A stretch of DNA of 64,000 bases from Rostratula benghalensis (lineage: Eukaryota > Chordata > Aves > Charadriiformes > Rostratulidae): assembly GCA_013399305.1 (NCBI GenBank), contig VXAI01000019.1:8343087-8407086 (forward strand), in the 5' to 3' direction. The position numbers and the translations under genes are program-made. Positions 1-13,872 of this stretch are shown piece by piece. A model generated the notes under the pieces. The model was not told where the DNA came from and ran no database searches. It worked only from the letters and a program-made list of their open reading frames with translations. How positions within the stretch are numbered: the first letter of the stretch is position 1; each line of letters begins with the position of its first letter.

Positions 1-3000
1 CTCCACCTTCTGGAGAAACCTTGGGCTCTGTTAGCTCTCTGCCTCCAGCTTTCCTTCATACCTGGGTATTCAAAGAAATATCCAGTTAAAAAGTCATTTT
101 TGGCACGTGCCAGAAAACTGAAGTTCTCCATGTCCAAACGTACTTGGTCTGCTGAGCTGCCCGTCTCTGGAGGAAATGCAAAGTGTTGAGTTCGTGGCTT
201 TGGGCACAACCTAACAGGAACTGCTGCTCCAGAAAGTCTGTCAAATTGGCAAAGTTCACTAATGGGAAGTGAAAATATGAATAAACCGAGATCTCACCTG
301 CAATTTTCAAATGCAAAGCTGATGTTGAACCTAACCCACCACAAAAATTCTTTCTCTCCTCTCTGGGGAGAGGTGATGGAGGCCTCAGGTCTGGAAAGGC
401 AACTAACAACTAGAGGAAGAATGTTCTAGAAGAAATGGCAAGAGAAAGGAAGAGACTTTACAATCGTGGGTACAGATCAGCACAAATTAGCACAAATTAA
501 ATCTACCCACTGAGACTCCAGCATCCTGGCATAGGGATCATTCTAAATTTTCCACACTCACAGGGACTTGCTTCAGGGGCTTTGCTATCAGTGAAGCGGG
601 TGATTTTACACTGGCAAAGGTATCCTCAACAAACAGTAAGATTTATTGCTATGGGACTCTGGAGTACAAATACATTTTACAACCCTTTTAGAGACTGGCA
701 ACCAGCAGTTAATAAGCAGCATGACCACCCTTCTCTTGGAACGTGGCAAGTTCCAAGACAAGACAACTCTGAGGAAAGATCTCACCTGCAAAACAATAGT
801 TATTCCTTTTTATTATTTAACTTTTTTTTTTTTTTTTCCCTTGCAGGCTGCTATCTTTTGCATATTTAAGCCACACAGGACCTATGATCAGGCCCCTAAC
901 CATCTGCAGAGCAACCTACCTGACTGCATCCTCAATATTGGAGCGATATTCAACATAAGGGTTTTTTTTCAGGGGACCAGCAGAGGTGACAGGGCTGTGT
1001 GGTGCAGGAGCTGGTGTCCGAGCCCCGAAGCAGAAAGGCAAATTATAGTCCTAAAGAAAGGGAATGGAAACCCTGGGTGCAGATTCAGCCTGTTAAAACT
1101 CCGGGGCTGAAAACACGACTATCACCATCGCCTTTCTACACCCTCCTCGAATCTGTCGGCTCCATGCGCGATTCCCGGGTTCTGCTGCCCTTCTCACTCT
1201 CTAGTAATTCTCCCAAGCCGACTGTTGAGAGTGAGCTGTGCAGCCAGCCCTGCCTGCCTCTGATTCCCCACATCCCAGCCCCAGCTTCGTGTAGAGGGCA
1301 GCTGCCAAGCCCTGAGTCACCGCCCCAGCCCGCGACATGCCCGCTTGTATAACTTGTGTGCTTTGGCAGCGTTTAGAGGGCTCTGTGTGCCTCGTGGTGG
1401 ATTAAAAAAAAATTAAAAAAATTTAAAAAAAAAAAAAAGAAACAGAGTGATAAATTTGTACAAAATTAGTTTTGATACTGCAGTTATTAAATCCAGCGGA
1501 GGTGCTGCGCCACCCTCCTTACCTGGTGGCCCAAGGAAGGAGGGAAACTTGTAGGTGCTTAAAAAGCCAAAACTTCTTACCAGACGTCGCTTTTGTCCCA
1601 TTAAAAGAACAGCTCTAACATCCCCTGGGACACCGGATCACCACCTCTGAGAGCAGAACCTGGCAGATATAGCAAAAGAGTAAACTCAATTAATTTGTCA
1701 CACGTCCTGGGGACTTCAGGCTCCTGCAGAGCGACAGCCACCTCAGAGCAGAGGGAGGAAGCACGTCCCATCTCCATTCCACCCGGTCCATCCATCCATC
1801 TCTCTGTCCCACGCTTGCTCTCCCACCTACTCAATCCAATTTGGGAAAGGGTAGCAAACTTCAAGCACATTTCTTTGTTTTATTAAGCTAAATTCGAACA
1901 CCACACTGAAATAGTCTCCACCGCTCAGAGATCTATTCCACTATTTTCCTGCTGATTTCCTACCTCCCAGAGTTGTTTCCCAATTAAACAGCTCAAGAAC
2001 AACAAAAAAAAAGACCAGTATGTGTTTTGAGAGATGATTTGCTTTGCTTCCTCTCACATCTAGGCTTTTTAAGCCTCCAGCATTTAGACTCACGGGCAGC
2101 ATTTTGTTAAAGAGCTGCTTCTATTCCCCAACTGTGATTGTTTTTCCCCTCCTAAAACAGAAGTTCATTTAGTGGCACAACTAAATTTTATGAATTTGAC
2201 CACCCTGGCATCCTCTCCAGGTGGTATAACACAACCCAGTGGCATATCAGATTCTCAAGCTTGTCAGAGCTTGCCTGGCTGTTCCTATTTGTCTTGCTCT
2301 GGAAAGGAAGGGAAGCGCTTTGTTTGCTTTCTTGTCTCATTCTGCCTTTGAGGATTTTCAGTGGCCCAGGTTGAAATCCAGAATATTAATGACCATGTAT
2401 ACCATTACATCAACACAGTCTGGAGGAAACAGGGTTTTTTTCTGGGTTTCCTGTTCTAAACAACGGGGGTCAGAGTCAGGCAGAACACACAATGGGTGAC
2501 GACTGGAGCCTCTCCACATGCAACCAAGTTCTTCCTTATCTAATAACGCCTCAGTTTTCATTTCATGTTCTGTTGGTGCCGTGCTGAAATGAAATTACAT
2601 TGTTATTTTTCATATTGGACCTTTCCACAGCTGCCACCTCATGTTTTTCCACTTTGAGGTGGGGTGTCTGACAGTCAAGGGTGAGAAGGTGAAGGTAGTC
2701 ATTAAGGAAGGGAATCTGCAGAGCTTGAGGTCACCTCAGCAGACACAGAAACAGTGTTTCCCCCCATATTTCGACTCAGACTGTTATTGGGTTAGTTTCA
2801 CTCAGATTCTGGTCAAACACATTCCCCAGATGAGAAAATACAGAAGAACTTGAAGAGGAATTTGTCACTCACCGGCTGGAGGTCAGCCCAGAGCCTGAGA
2901 GATGAAGTGTCAAAACTCCTATTGGGAAAGAACATGAACCAGCTCCAGTAAAAGTGTGAGGAGACAGGAATCCCCCCAAGCTGCAGGAAAGCCTTGTTAG

Positions 3001-3039
3001 AGGCATCTCCTGCTCAACAGAGAACTCTAAGATGTCCTA
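1..3039. other. Intergenic, no gene recognised
   Basis: Unique AT-rich sequence with A-rich runs at 1,405-1,442. No exon, RNA gene or transposable element could be supported. A moderately GC-rich patch at 1,130-1,345 contains a few CpGs but nothing recognisable. Confidence 0.5.
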
Positions 3040-3140
3040 GAAATTCTCGTCCAGGCTCTCTGTCCCATGAGAGGTTGGGCCAGGTGATTTTTCAAAGTCT
3101 TCCTTCCAACCTGGCCTGTTCTACGGTTCTGCAACATCTC
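3040..3140 (+). mobile_element. Probable CR1 3'-end fragment
   Basis: GAGAGGTTGGGCCAGGTGAT followed by TCTTCCTTCCAACCTGGCC and TTCTACGGTTCT resembles a diverged CR1 3' end in plus orientation. It is an old copy and the boundaries are approximate. Confidence 0.55.
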
Positions 3141-4107
3141 TTTAACCCCCTCCACGTGGGCCAGTCTACGGTTCTTCTGGAACTACCCACTTGCAGACCA
3201 CCAGAGCAAGTTCACAGCACTCAGGAGCAGCTCAGACCAAGAGGCACAAGTCCTCCAAGAGCTTCTCTGCAGCCTTAGGATCTCTCACAGCATGCCAGTG
3301 ACTCAACTCTCCAAAGGCTGAGCAAGTTCACAGCGCTGGGGAGCAGTGGCACCAGCACTGGTGAGGGATGATGGAGGCATGAGGATGACAAGCAGCACTC
3401 ATCCTGACCACGCAGGAAGAGCTTTACGAGCTCATGACCAGGCTTGCACCTCCTGCTTCCCTGTCTTACACTTGGCCTGAGGAGGAAAGCCTCCCAGATT
3501 AACCTTTAATAACACTTAATTTCCAAGCCACTGAGGGCATTTGCCAATGCAGAGCTGCTAAAATTTGGGGGGAATTAAATTTCTTCTCTTTTGGCTTCAT
3601 TTTTATTGTCTGCTGCTGATTTTTTATTTGAAAAAAAAAACAACCCAAACAACTTCCATTTCTCCATACTTGTCTGATTTGAATCATAGGATTCCACGGA
3701 TCCTTGGTTTCCAAACAATTTGTCATTTCTGTCACATGGTGTGAAACCATTTTTTCATAAATATTCAGTGCTACAGAAGGACACAAAAGGCCTGTGAACC
3801 AAATATCAGAAGAAGATGGAGGAAAACATTGCAAGTAAAACACCTTGTGAGATTCCTGTTCCTTGGATGCTTCCCTGGACAATTTATACTCAGCAGAAAC
3901 AGCACAGGGTAAATGCAGTAGCCTCAATTTATTTAAAGAACTTTGCTGCAAAAAAATGACATTCATTAGGAGTAAGACCTGACTTGCTGCTACATAGAGG
4001 ATTGCAGACACAGGCTTCTACGAGTGTTTTGGGGAAAACCAGGGAAAACTGATGCAGTGGGTTGACAGGCAGAGGCCAACTGCCTTTTTTTTGTCTGCTC
4101 TCAACAA

Positions 4108-4216
4108 GTTCCTGGGCAACCTGGTCTGGTTGGGGGTGTCCCTGCTGACTGTGGGAAGGCCAGCCTAGATGACCTTTGGAGGTCCCTTCTGGCCTGGACC
4201 ATTCTATGATTCTCAA
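4108..4216 (+). mobile_element. CR1 3'-end fragment
   Basis: CCTGGGCAACCTGGTCTGG, then CTAGATGACCTTTGGAGGTC and CCATTCTATGATTCT, is the characteristic CR1 terminus in plus orientation. Confidence 0.85.
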
Positions 4217-5639
4217 CAAAAGACAGAAAAATAACATGAAAAATGCTTTGTGTCTACGGGGACAGGTGATCCTGAACTTCATGCCTTCTCCTCCTCATCA
4301 TCTTTGTCAGACCACACTTGAGTCTCCTGTTCATCCAGGAGCTTGTTGGAGCTTCTCACTCCATCCTTGGTTATCCCAACCCCCTGACCTTCATCCTAAA
4401 CCTCCCTCCAACTGCCCATACTCAAGAAGCAGAACTTTCAAAAGTTCTGGGCTGGGATTAGCCAAGGGATTTTAAAATGAAACTGGAAAACAAAGAGTGA
4501 GTAATGGAGGTCATAATAAATAAAACTGAAATTCCAAATACCGCAAAAAGATACAACAGAACCATCACCCAATGTTTTCTCTTTTCATCTCTTACTCAGC
4601 TCTTCTTTGGCTCTGGCCCCTAAATGGTCACATGAGTAATACCACAGCAAAACCCCCAAATCCATCCCAAAACACTTCCCTCTCACAGGAATATGAGTTT
4701 CAGTGCATCTGGGTAACGCAGGGGAGGCTCCTCTAGGGCAGGCAGCCTGGAGGGGAAAAAACCCAAGCCTTTTCAGGAGAATCATGATGAAACTTGGAGC
4801 AGTGATTTTTCCAGCCCTGGGAGAAGTTACCCAAAAAAGGTAGCACCATGAGCTACTTTTCAGAAGAACACCCATCGCTTCTACAAGCCCTTGAATAATT
4901 TAATTTTTGATTTACATGTTTATAGCTAGCAACAGTCAGTCTTGACTTAGGGGTGTGTTGTAAACTACCTTGTCACCTTTTCACATCAAGTTCAGAGTTA
5001 AATTTTGCCCACAACACTTGATAGGACTAAAACACCCATATATGAAATGCTTGGAAAACGTGCATTAATTTTTTCTAAACAGGAAATGCTTTTTTCCTTG
5101 AAAAAAAAATTTATAAATTATTATTTTTTTTTAATTAAATGTTACAAATTTAAGTTTAAACATTGCCTTTCAAGAAATCTAAGTTTACTTATTTTAAATT
5201 TAAGCACTTCAACCTAAACATTTTGTCTCCCTTGAGATAAATATTGTCAACTCTCAGCTTTTGGTTACATTCTGATCAACAAAATTTCATGAAATCTGCA
5301 TTACTTATTTGCTTGCATGCTTCCCTGCAGAGTTCTCTGTGGGATTCTTGGAATGCTGAATAGTTGACAGTTTTTCTCTGCACTATCCCTAATCCTGATG
5401 GAGATCCGGACAGAGAGAAATTTAAGATAAATTTATTAAAAATAAACTATACAAGACCCAAGTCTTGCAATCACCTTCTGAGCTACTAGCTCATGTTTTA
5501 CTGTGGTTCCCATTCTCACATTAACAAAGTGTAGTCTTAATTTTGAATGCTTGATCGGGCAGTGAAGACTGACTATGATCTACAGGAGAGGACCTGAAAC
5601 CAGGAGATGTTGAAGTTTAAATCAATCAATCACTGGCTC
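4217..5639. other. Intergenic, no gene recognised
   Basis: AT-rich unique DNA with A/T runs around 5,100-5,145. Nothing else is supported. Confidence 0.5.
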
Positions 5640-6119
5640 CCCAGTTCAGGAGAGACAGGGAACTACTGGAGAGAGTCCAGTGTAGGGCACCAATAATGCT
5701 GGAGGGGTTGGAGCATCTCCCTGGTGAGGAAAGGCTGAGAGAGCTGGGACTCTTGAGCCTGGAGAAGAGAAGGCTGAGGGGAGACCTTATGAATGCTCAC
5801 AAGTACCTGAGGGGTGGGTTGAAGGAGGATGGAGCTGGGCTCTTTTCAGTGGTTTCCAGCAGTAGGACAAGGGCAACAGGCACAAGCAGGAGCATAGGAG
5901 GTTCCATTAAAATCTGAGGAAAAACTTGTTTGTGGTGAGGGTGGCAGAGCCCTGGCAGAGGCTGCCCAGGGAGGGTGTGGAGTCCCCTTCTCTGGAGACC
6001 TTCAAGCCCCCCTGGATGCAGCCCTGAGGGATGTGCTCTGGGCAACCCTGCTTTAGCAGGGGAGTGGGACTGGGTGAGCTCCAGAGCTCCCTTCCAACCC
6101 TGACAATTCCCTGATTCAT
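5640..6119 (+). mobile_element. CR1 retrotransposon fragment, about 480 bp
   Basis: Plus-oriented CR1 3' region. It contains GGAGCATCTCCCTGGTGAGG, AAGGCTGAGAGAGCTGGGAC, GAGAAGAGAAGGCTGAGGGG and CTCCCTTCCAACCCTGACAA, ending GATTCAT. It is 5'-truncated and has no intact ORF; open frames across it are remnants. Confidence 0.92.
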
Positions 6120-9100
6120 AAATCCTACCTTCAAGAACCCTATGGGCTTTTACAATTCTCTTTAACAGAAAGAGTATTTTGTAAGGCAAAAAATATCAGG
6201 CACTTGACAGCTCAGGGGCACTGAAAAGAATTTCTGGGTAGTTCTTTAACCACTTGACCTGTCCTTTTAAATCCAAACCAGGGTCACCCTTTGCACCCAG
6301 CAATATTTAATTACCAGGGGGAGGCAAAACAGCCTGTCTTCTGGGAACCGCTAAGAAATGAAACAACCAGCAAGACTTCCACCACTCCCAACCCCAGCCA
6401 CCCCACAGAGGGCTATTTCACTCCCAGTGGTGCAATTTCATACTCTAAGAACTTTGATTTGCAGAGTGAATGGTAAAGGAAGAGTTCCCGGAATGTGTAA
6501 ACTCTGTTTCTTCTCAGCACAACTCCATTTCTGTTTCTTTCTGGAAGCTGCTCGCCTGGATCGAAAGTGAAAGCGAATCAGTTCTGCCCTCAGGGTTTGG
6601 TACAAACCAAGGAAGAATGCAGCGAGGGAAGAATATTTACAGATAAAATTTCATTTTTCAAAACAGTCAGGAAAAATCAGGGACCTGCAGGAAATAGGCA
6701 GCTGGAAAATCAGATGGCCAGATAAGCCACAAATTTTATATTTTTTTTTCCCCTGAACATGGTGCCAGTTTGAATTTTCAAGAATTAACCACGAAATGCA
6801 ACATGAAAAACATGAGGCTGAGTCAAAAAGTCAATAGCAAGATACTTAGCTAAGCTTTAGCACCAAAAAAGTCCTTATAAAGAATATATTTATGGAGGGA
6901 TTAAAGAGCATGTGTATAATATTCCCATATAAATGTTAATAAAGTCTCCTGAGAGAGCAGAGAAAGTCCTGTTGGTTGAACCAAAAACAAAAGCTGAAAA
7001 TTACCTGTTAATCATAGAAAATACCACACTTAGAGACAAACCTGTACACGATGCATGTAGAGATAACCACACACACTACTTCATCTGTGTTAAAGAAGAA
7101 GGTAAAGTTCAGGAGGTGATTAAACTGCTTGGATTTATTATCTCAGCAGGGTTCATTTGTTTCATACCCACGGCATTCATCTGGGGTTTTTAATCAATCT
7201 CGGCGGTTCTCCAGTTAATTATTAAAGCCCCTAAAGCATCTGCATGAACTTTTTGTAGGTGCAGAAACAGAAATGAAGAGTTTTGATATGTGATTCTGCC
7301 AACCACCGGTCAGAGCAGGAGAACGGGGACATCCCCCCCACCGTACCTGACCGTCAGAAAGGAAGTGCTGCTCAGAAGTTTTGCAGTTCTGCCTCAGACC
7401 CCGGTGTATTAGTGGTAACATCCTAAAAAAAAATTAGCAGTTAGGAGTTGTGAATTCACATACACGCAAATAAAAATCACCCCAGCCTTTCAAAAGCTCT
7501 TGCTGTGGAGATATCTTGTGTGGACATCTCCATCCTCTTGCCCAATGTCCCAAAGAACACTTAGATGACCCTTTCAACCCTGCAACAAGCACCAGGCTTT
7601 TATTTTACTCCTATATTTAAAAAAAAATAAAAATCCAACTTCCTGCCTTTATGGCCTCAAGTCACAACAGCCCGGAGCTCTGCTCCCACAGAAGACCTTC
7701 CTTATCTGTCACCATCTTGGCTTCCTAATATTCCCTGGGCTTTTGGGCAACACTTTGTGGAGAGATTACTCTGATCTTGTTCTTTTTCCTGAAACATTTC
7801 CACATTAAAAAGAAAAAAGGATGGTGATGCAGAATTAATTCAGAAATAAGAAAGAACTGACTGTGGTCAGGCAGATGACATTAAGTGGGAACATTCAAGA
7901 GCTGGTTTATGGCAGTTGGGATTTTTAAACAGAAAAGCAGGGATCAAAATGGTTATGAAAGCCCAGAAAGTGGCAGAGCACGGACTTTGCTGTTCCTTCT
8001 GCCATCAGGGTGAGGAAAGAAAAACGATTTTAAAATTTAGATGTCTAAAATAAATGCATGCATCTTCTCCTGCACTGTTTATGAAGTTCTTCTCGGGCAC
8101 ACATGGCTTTTCATTTAGTCTTCTTGGAGATGCTCTCTCCATTAAAAAGTGAAAGCAGCACAGAGTGAAAGTATTTCCCCCTGCTTTATGTAAATAACAA
8201 ATGTAGGAGGGAGTAGACAGGAACTGTCAGAGTTCCACACCCCAGCTCTAACGACAGGGCACGGGCAGAAGAAAGCAGGCAGCAGTAAGGAGCCATCCCT
8301 ACCAACACGGGAAGCCCTTCCCACCACCTGGAATTGATCTCCATCCTCAAAATAACTGTGAAAAAATACAAATAGTTGTGCTACCTCCCCAGAGCAGCAG
8401 CCTGTTATTTAGTTCAGCCCTTTGGCTTTGATGATACATAAAAATTCTTGACTTTCTGGTGCCTTTCCAAAAAAAAAAAACCCATCAGATTTCTCCATCC
8501 CCACCCCAGGTCCCCTCACTTGCTCAATTCTGTTGCCCAACATCAGAAGGCCATTCCTTTTTCCCCAGGTGATCAGTGCCAGGGGCAGCAAACAGAACCA
8601 ATTTGCACGAAGCCCCTGCTCTACAACCTCCCTCCGCAGGGTACCTCAGTGAGGTTTGAATGATGCAGCGTGCTTGGCCATCACTAAAATTGGGAATAAA
8701 TCACGAGGCAACTCCCTGCAGAACAGGGCCAACAATATCAAAGTATTTTCCCTCCTGTTCTCTGCCTTATCAGTGACTTTCCACAGGACTTTATTGAACC
8801 CATTGCTGCTTCTCAGCATCAGGCAATGGAATTTGGAAAAGTCACTCTGACCTTCCTAAAACACCTCTAATTTTTTAAGGGATGTTGTGAAACCAATTAA
8901 AAAACAATTTTTTTTTAATTTATTTTTTTTTCCTCCCCGCAGCTCTGGTACTCTGCTTACCTACAATGGCTTCTTCAAAGTAATCTCAAATGTTAATTGA
9001 AAATGAAAATTGAAAAAAGGGAGCTTTTTCAGTGCAAGGGTTGAATAATCCCACTGGGCAAACCACCAAGAAAATTCAGCAGAACATAAGCTTAAATAAG

Positions 9101-11164
9101 CTTAAATATTGCCTGGTGTAAACTCATTTACCTTTCTTCCCCAAAGGTTCAAATATGTTATTCTCTGGTATCTGAGGTCACGCAAATCCAATTTCTTGTG
9201 AAAAAAAGTCAGAGTTTTGAAAGAAGATAATCATGGGTTACAATGAAAATGGGTTCTTGTATTGAGTGGGAGAGAAGTGACCCAGTAGTTTAGGTTGAGG
9301 TGAAATTTTGGGTTGTGTTTTCATTTAGCATTTCACCTTCGCACCAGCTTGTGTTCCCTGTGTTGCTGGCTAATATTTCACCAGACAATTAAAACATTAG
9401 TACAGGATTTCAAAGTTAACTTTTTTTCTCTATCTTTGGCATCCAGTCCTTCTGTACCACAGAAAAACCCCTCAACAGAGAGCTGGATGGGATGACCCAG
9501 CGTACCCCCATACGGGCTGTGCCTCACGGGCAGGATTGGGCAACATTTGTTCTATAAAAATCCACCACGTTGGGATTTCCACAACTTTTATCCCCTTTAA
9601 TGTCTCTTTCTTCACAGATTTCACTCTAAGGATCTTTCACATATTCAGATCTTAACTTTATTTTACAGATTTCATCCTGTTGTGTTGGCTTCTAGCTCAG
9701 TCAGTGGATTATACCAAAAATCCCTCTTATTCTTTATATTCTCTTTCCTCTTACGCTTTGCAAAATCATAACCAACTGCAAGTTGATTTTCGATTTGTTT
9801 GATTTTTTCTTGTTTTTTTTTTCCCCCCGCTAGTTTTCTCAACTAATAATCGATATCAGGAACAAAATGAAGAGATGTAGGAAGAGGGATGGCAAAGAGA
9901 GGCTACCAAGTGTCCATAAAGTAAAGAGAAATAGCTCTCAGCTCCCATGAGATACACGGGGAGCCAGCACAGAGACCCGCACTTCCAAAAGAACTTACCC
10001 TGCCAACCCTTTTGTTTAATAAATAATTAGTAACTGACTAATCTACTTCAGTTTTGCAACTAAAAGCGTGAAGCCTTGTTACACAACAGAGAGAGGAGAA
10101 GTACAATGGTTACGATCTTTTCCCCTAGCAGCATGGTTGTATGCACAGAAACAGATGAACAAAAGTAGAAAACCACATAAAAAAGAATTAGGACAAAATG
10201 GTTCAGTCTTTGGGGATGTCGGATATGGCCATTCTTTTCCCCATAAGTATTTGGATTAATTCAGTATCTCTGCAGAGGAGAGTCTTACTGTGAATCACCT
10301 CGAGCTTGGCTGGCTTTCGCAAGGCCACAGGAATGTTCCCACTCCGAAACGTACACTTAATTGGAAGGAATTAATCAACTGTTTAGAGCAGAAGGAAAAC
10401 ACAACAGACTCCACGTGCTTGAGAGCTCAGTGGGTTGTAGGAGACTTGGCTCAAGAGTGAGTTGCCTTGCAATCTTTCAAGGAGTTCTTACTAAAAATTT
10501 TCAAATACCCTCAGCATAAAGAAAATGGGATTCGCACCTCTTTTCTCTGTTGTTCTTTCCCTTCTCTTCTCAATTCACACTCAACAATGTGAGCTTTGCT
10601 GTAGACAGAGACCTTGCTAACAATTGCCTGAGAAATATTTATCCAGAAATCCCAAACCAGTTACAAAAGAATTAAATTATTCAAGCTGCGAGCTCTCCAC
10701 CCGGGAAGGGCTTAACGGCAAATCCCATTATTTCCAGAAGCTGAACGGGTTAAATTTATCCTGGGTTAGGATGGAGGGCAGCTCTGCAGAGTGCTCTACT
10801 CACCCTGCAACAAAGAGGAAGGTGGCATTGCAACACCACCACGGGCTTCCAACAGCCTGTACCGTCCCGTCCGCGCCTGGTACCGCGTCAGTGCTAATTA
10901 AAAGAGGGTTGACACAACTCTTGTAAGGCAGCATGGAGCAAGGTGTCTCAACTCGGGGGAAAAACTTGCAGAAGCTTTCTTGAGTAACGTGCGGTTTTAG
11001 GAAATACCTGATCTATACAGCATGTAGGAAACGGATGCTGTGAGAAAGAAAAACGGAGTATTTCTACCAATTAATTCCGCTGCCAAGGCAGAAAGATTCC
11101 TGACGCCTGTGGTGGAGAGAAATTCACTCAGTTTACACAGCCTATGACAAAAATGCAGCCTTCC
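6120..11164. other. Intergenic, no gene recognised
   Basis: Five kilobases of unique sequence with scattered A and T runs (6,738-6,750; 8,470-8,481; 8,910-8,932; 9,810-9,828). Short open frames show no recognisable protein. Confidence 0.5.
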
Positions 11165-11284
11165 AGTGTCTGAAAGGACCTCCAGGAGAGCTGGGGAGGG
11201 ACTCCTTGCCAGGGAGTGGAGTGACAGGACAAGGGATAACGGCTTTAAATTGGAAGAGGGGAGATTTAGGTTCAGAGCAGAAAT
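11165..11284 (+). mobile_element. CR1 internal fragment
   Basis: GAGTGACAGGACAAGGGATA and GGAAGAGGGGAGATTTAGG match the segment lying about 200 bp from CR1 3' ends. The copy is short and isolated from its 3' terminus. Confidence 0.65.
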
Positions 11285-11794
11285 GTCCTTAACGCTGTGT
11301 GAACACTGCTCAGCAATAATTAAAACACCCCCAAAGTTATCAACACTGTCACAAAGCACAGCACCATACTAGTAACTAGGAGGAAAATTAACCCTATCCC
11401 AGCCAAACCCAGTACATTCACACCCACAAAAAATACTTTAAGATGGTAGAGGTCAAACACACAATCCAAGTCAGCTCAGCCCAGTTTATAAACCAGGGTG
11501 TTATAAGCCTTGATAAGAGAAAAGCCTCAAAGAGGAAGATGGAGGCACCAAAATCACTGTTTAATCAACATTTTCCACATCAGGAAAGTTAAATGTTATG
11601 AAACATTACGGACAAGCACGTACTTTACAGTCCTTTTTTTTTAACATGAATTTTCCCTGTGCAAGCAGACTCATACAGACACAAAGCAAACAGCGCTCTC
11701 AAGGCTTTAAGCCCATCATTTCTTGGAGAGGAGGAATTTAGTGCACACTTAACAGTGCACACCTGGAATCTGAGACACCTGAGCATCGAAAAAG

Positions 11795-11839
11795 AGATCC
11801 TTAAGGTCCTTTCCTACCTAAACCATTCTGTGGTTCTAT
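11795..11839 (+). mobile_element. CR1 3'-terminal fragment
   Basis: CCTTAAGGTCCTTTCCTACC followed by AAACCATTCTGTGGTTCTA is a CR1 terminus. With the internal piece at 11,165 it may be one element split by insertion or deletion. Confidence 0.6.
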
Positions 11840-13872
11840 GGCAAATTGTACGTCTACTTGTGAGCTCACAGGCAGGAAGGCATTTTCCCCACAGCGCAAG
11901 AGGATTCTGCTCAGAAAGACAAATAAAAAATCTTTCTTTCAAATGGGAAATGTTAGAGGCTGTTTGGGTGAGTGGTGACCTCAAAGCAGGTTCAAGGTTG
12001 GTGGGAAAACAGAAGTGCAGAGGATTGATTCCAGTGAAAATTACAGCACCTTTTCTTCTCGGTAAAAAGGAATGAAAAACACAGTCTAAGAGCATGTATG
12101 AAAAGCATGAATTTTACAGTGACCCAGATAAGAGGAGCTAAGAAAAGTGCTTGACAGCTTTTCCTGGAAATGTTTATTAATTGGGTCTTCAACTTAAACA
12201 CCCAATACTAGAAAATAATGAATAAATAATTTTTAAAAAATAAGGATATGAACAAATGGCCAGTAAAAGGACCCTTGGGGCTTCCTTTCCTGTCTCTGCT
12301 TCTAAAAGCACCCTGAGCTATGAGTTTAGAGGCTGAAACTCTTTTGGCTGGGCAGGAGAAGAGCAGTGGCCACCATGGCCTGAGGCTCAAAGTCGTGGTT
12401 GGACATGCATTAAATCCAGCAGAAGATGAGTGTTGGTGACACACTGGGCCACCCTGAGCAACCTCAAGGGAGGAATGAATTTCCCCTCCTCTCCCCCCCA
12501 CCCCCAGGGGCAGAAAGTTCAGAATCACATTGGGTACCAACGGGAGTTTATCAGGATGCTCTCCAGGCTGGCTCTGACCTCTCCCTCTTTCCATGGACCA
12601 GATAAAAACCACCCAACCATCCCCAGTGACTTGGAAAGAAAGAGAAAAGTTCTCTTACAAGTGGAGACGCCAGCAGGGAAATCCAGGACGTGGCAAAATA
12701 AGTGTCCTCTGAAGCAAAGAAGTTCTCCAGGAGCTGGGAACACCTGGGACAACAGCCGGGTAGAGTCCGGCGGTGGATTGCAAGGATGGTTTCAAGGCAG
12801 GAGGGGGTGGGAGTGACTGTCACAAGTTGGCAGAGCGATGTGAGGTCCCACATAAAAGGATTTGGGAGATTTGCAAAAAAGACTGTAAGCTGGAGGAGCG
12901 AAGAGGTCTGTGGAGAGCAAATTCACCCTCCTGTCCCGTGAACCTGCTTCGGAGCAGCTTTCCAGTTCTCTGAGTCATTTGCCACTTTAAATACTTTAAA
13001 ATCCAACATCCATGTTGAAAAAAAACCCACTTAACAGAGGAATTCAAGAAAATGTCCAGCAAACCTCAATTGCAAACTGACAAAAAAAGTAGGAAAAAAC
13101 TGGAAAAAAAATAGGCTTTTTTTTTAAATAAAAAAGTGAAGTTTGTGGCTGTATGTGGCAGCACAGGGGGCTGGTGCTGTGACAACCTGTATCCCCGAAG
13201 TCACAGCTTACAAAGCTGCTGGACGTGGGACAATCTCAGCTCCTGGTGCTGCTTCCCAAGCATCAATGGCAACTGCTGCAAAAAAAAAAAAAAAAAAACC
13301 CACCTTGAAAAATGTCTATTAATGTTTATTAGCAGCTTCTCTTCATTTCAAGGGATGAATCATCTCTTGGCTCCCCGAAACTCTGAGTTAATCTTACAGC
13401 CACTCCTGCACTGACTCACACTCACTAGTATTATTATTATTTATTATTATTGTGATGGGGACTCCAGTGAGATACTCCAGTCCGTGTTACTGGTGCCATG
13501 ACCCACAACTGATTCATCCCAAGGAGCGTACAGCCAGCGAGCTCAGCGCCGTCCCAGGATGGATGGGACCCGGGCAGCAGGGTCAGGAGTCTGACAGGGG
13601 TTTTGTTACAGGATTAGGAAGTGGAGGAGGCATTTGCCAGCTCTCAACAGCCCAGTGCAGCACTGTGAGCACTCCCGTGGGTTAGACAGAATTAGAAGGT
13701 ACACGAGCCCCACACAGAGCCCTGAGGGAACAGGGAAGGAAATCATTCACTTGCGGGCAGGGCATCATCGAGCAGGAGCTTCCTCATTTCTGCTCCTGCC
13801 TCGAGACACAAAAACAAAAAAAAGGGGAAGCAGACTCTGATCCCTGCTACCACAAGGGACCGTTTTCAGCAT
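11840..13872. other. Intergenic, no gene recognised
   Basis: Unique sequence with a C-rich patch at 12,483-12,508, an A-run at 13,281-13,299 and the (TTA)n repeat. No exon was recognised. Confidence 0.5.
13429..13451. repeat. (TTA)n microsatellite
   Basis: Uninterrupted TAT/TTA triplets except for one dropped base in the middle. Confidence 0.8.

Noticed and set aside
1130..1345. Moderately GC-rich patch considered as a promoter or exon
   Set aside because: CpG density is much lower than in the 48,950-50,215 island, and no splice donor or open frame with recognisable content was found.
3499..4011. 170-codon minus-strand open frame
   Set aside because: No recognisable domain, low-complexity stretches, and no splice or promoter context. 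Most likely chance in AT-rich DNA.
6933..7193. 86-codon open frame with a hydrophobic C-terminal segment
   Set aside because: It looks like a small membrane protein, but there is no recognisable family, splice context or supporting signal.
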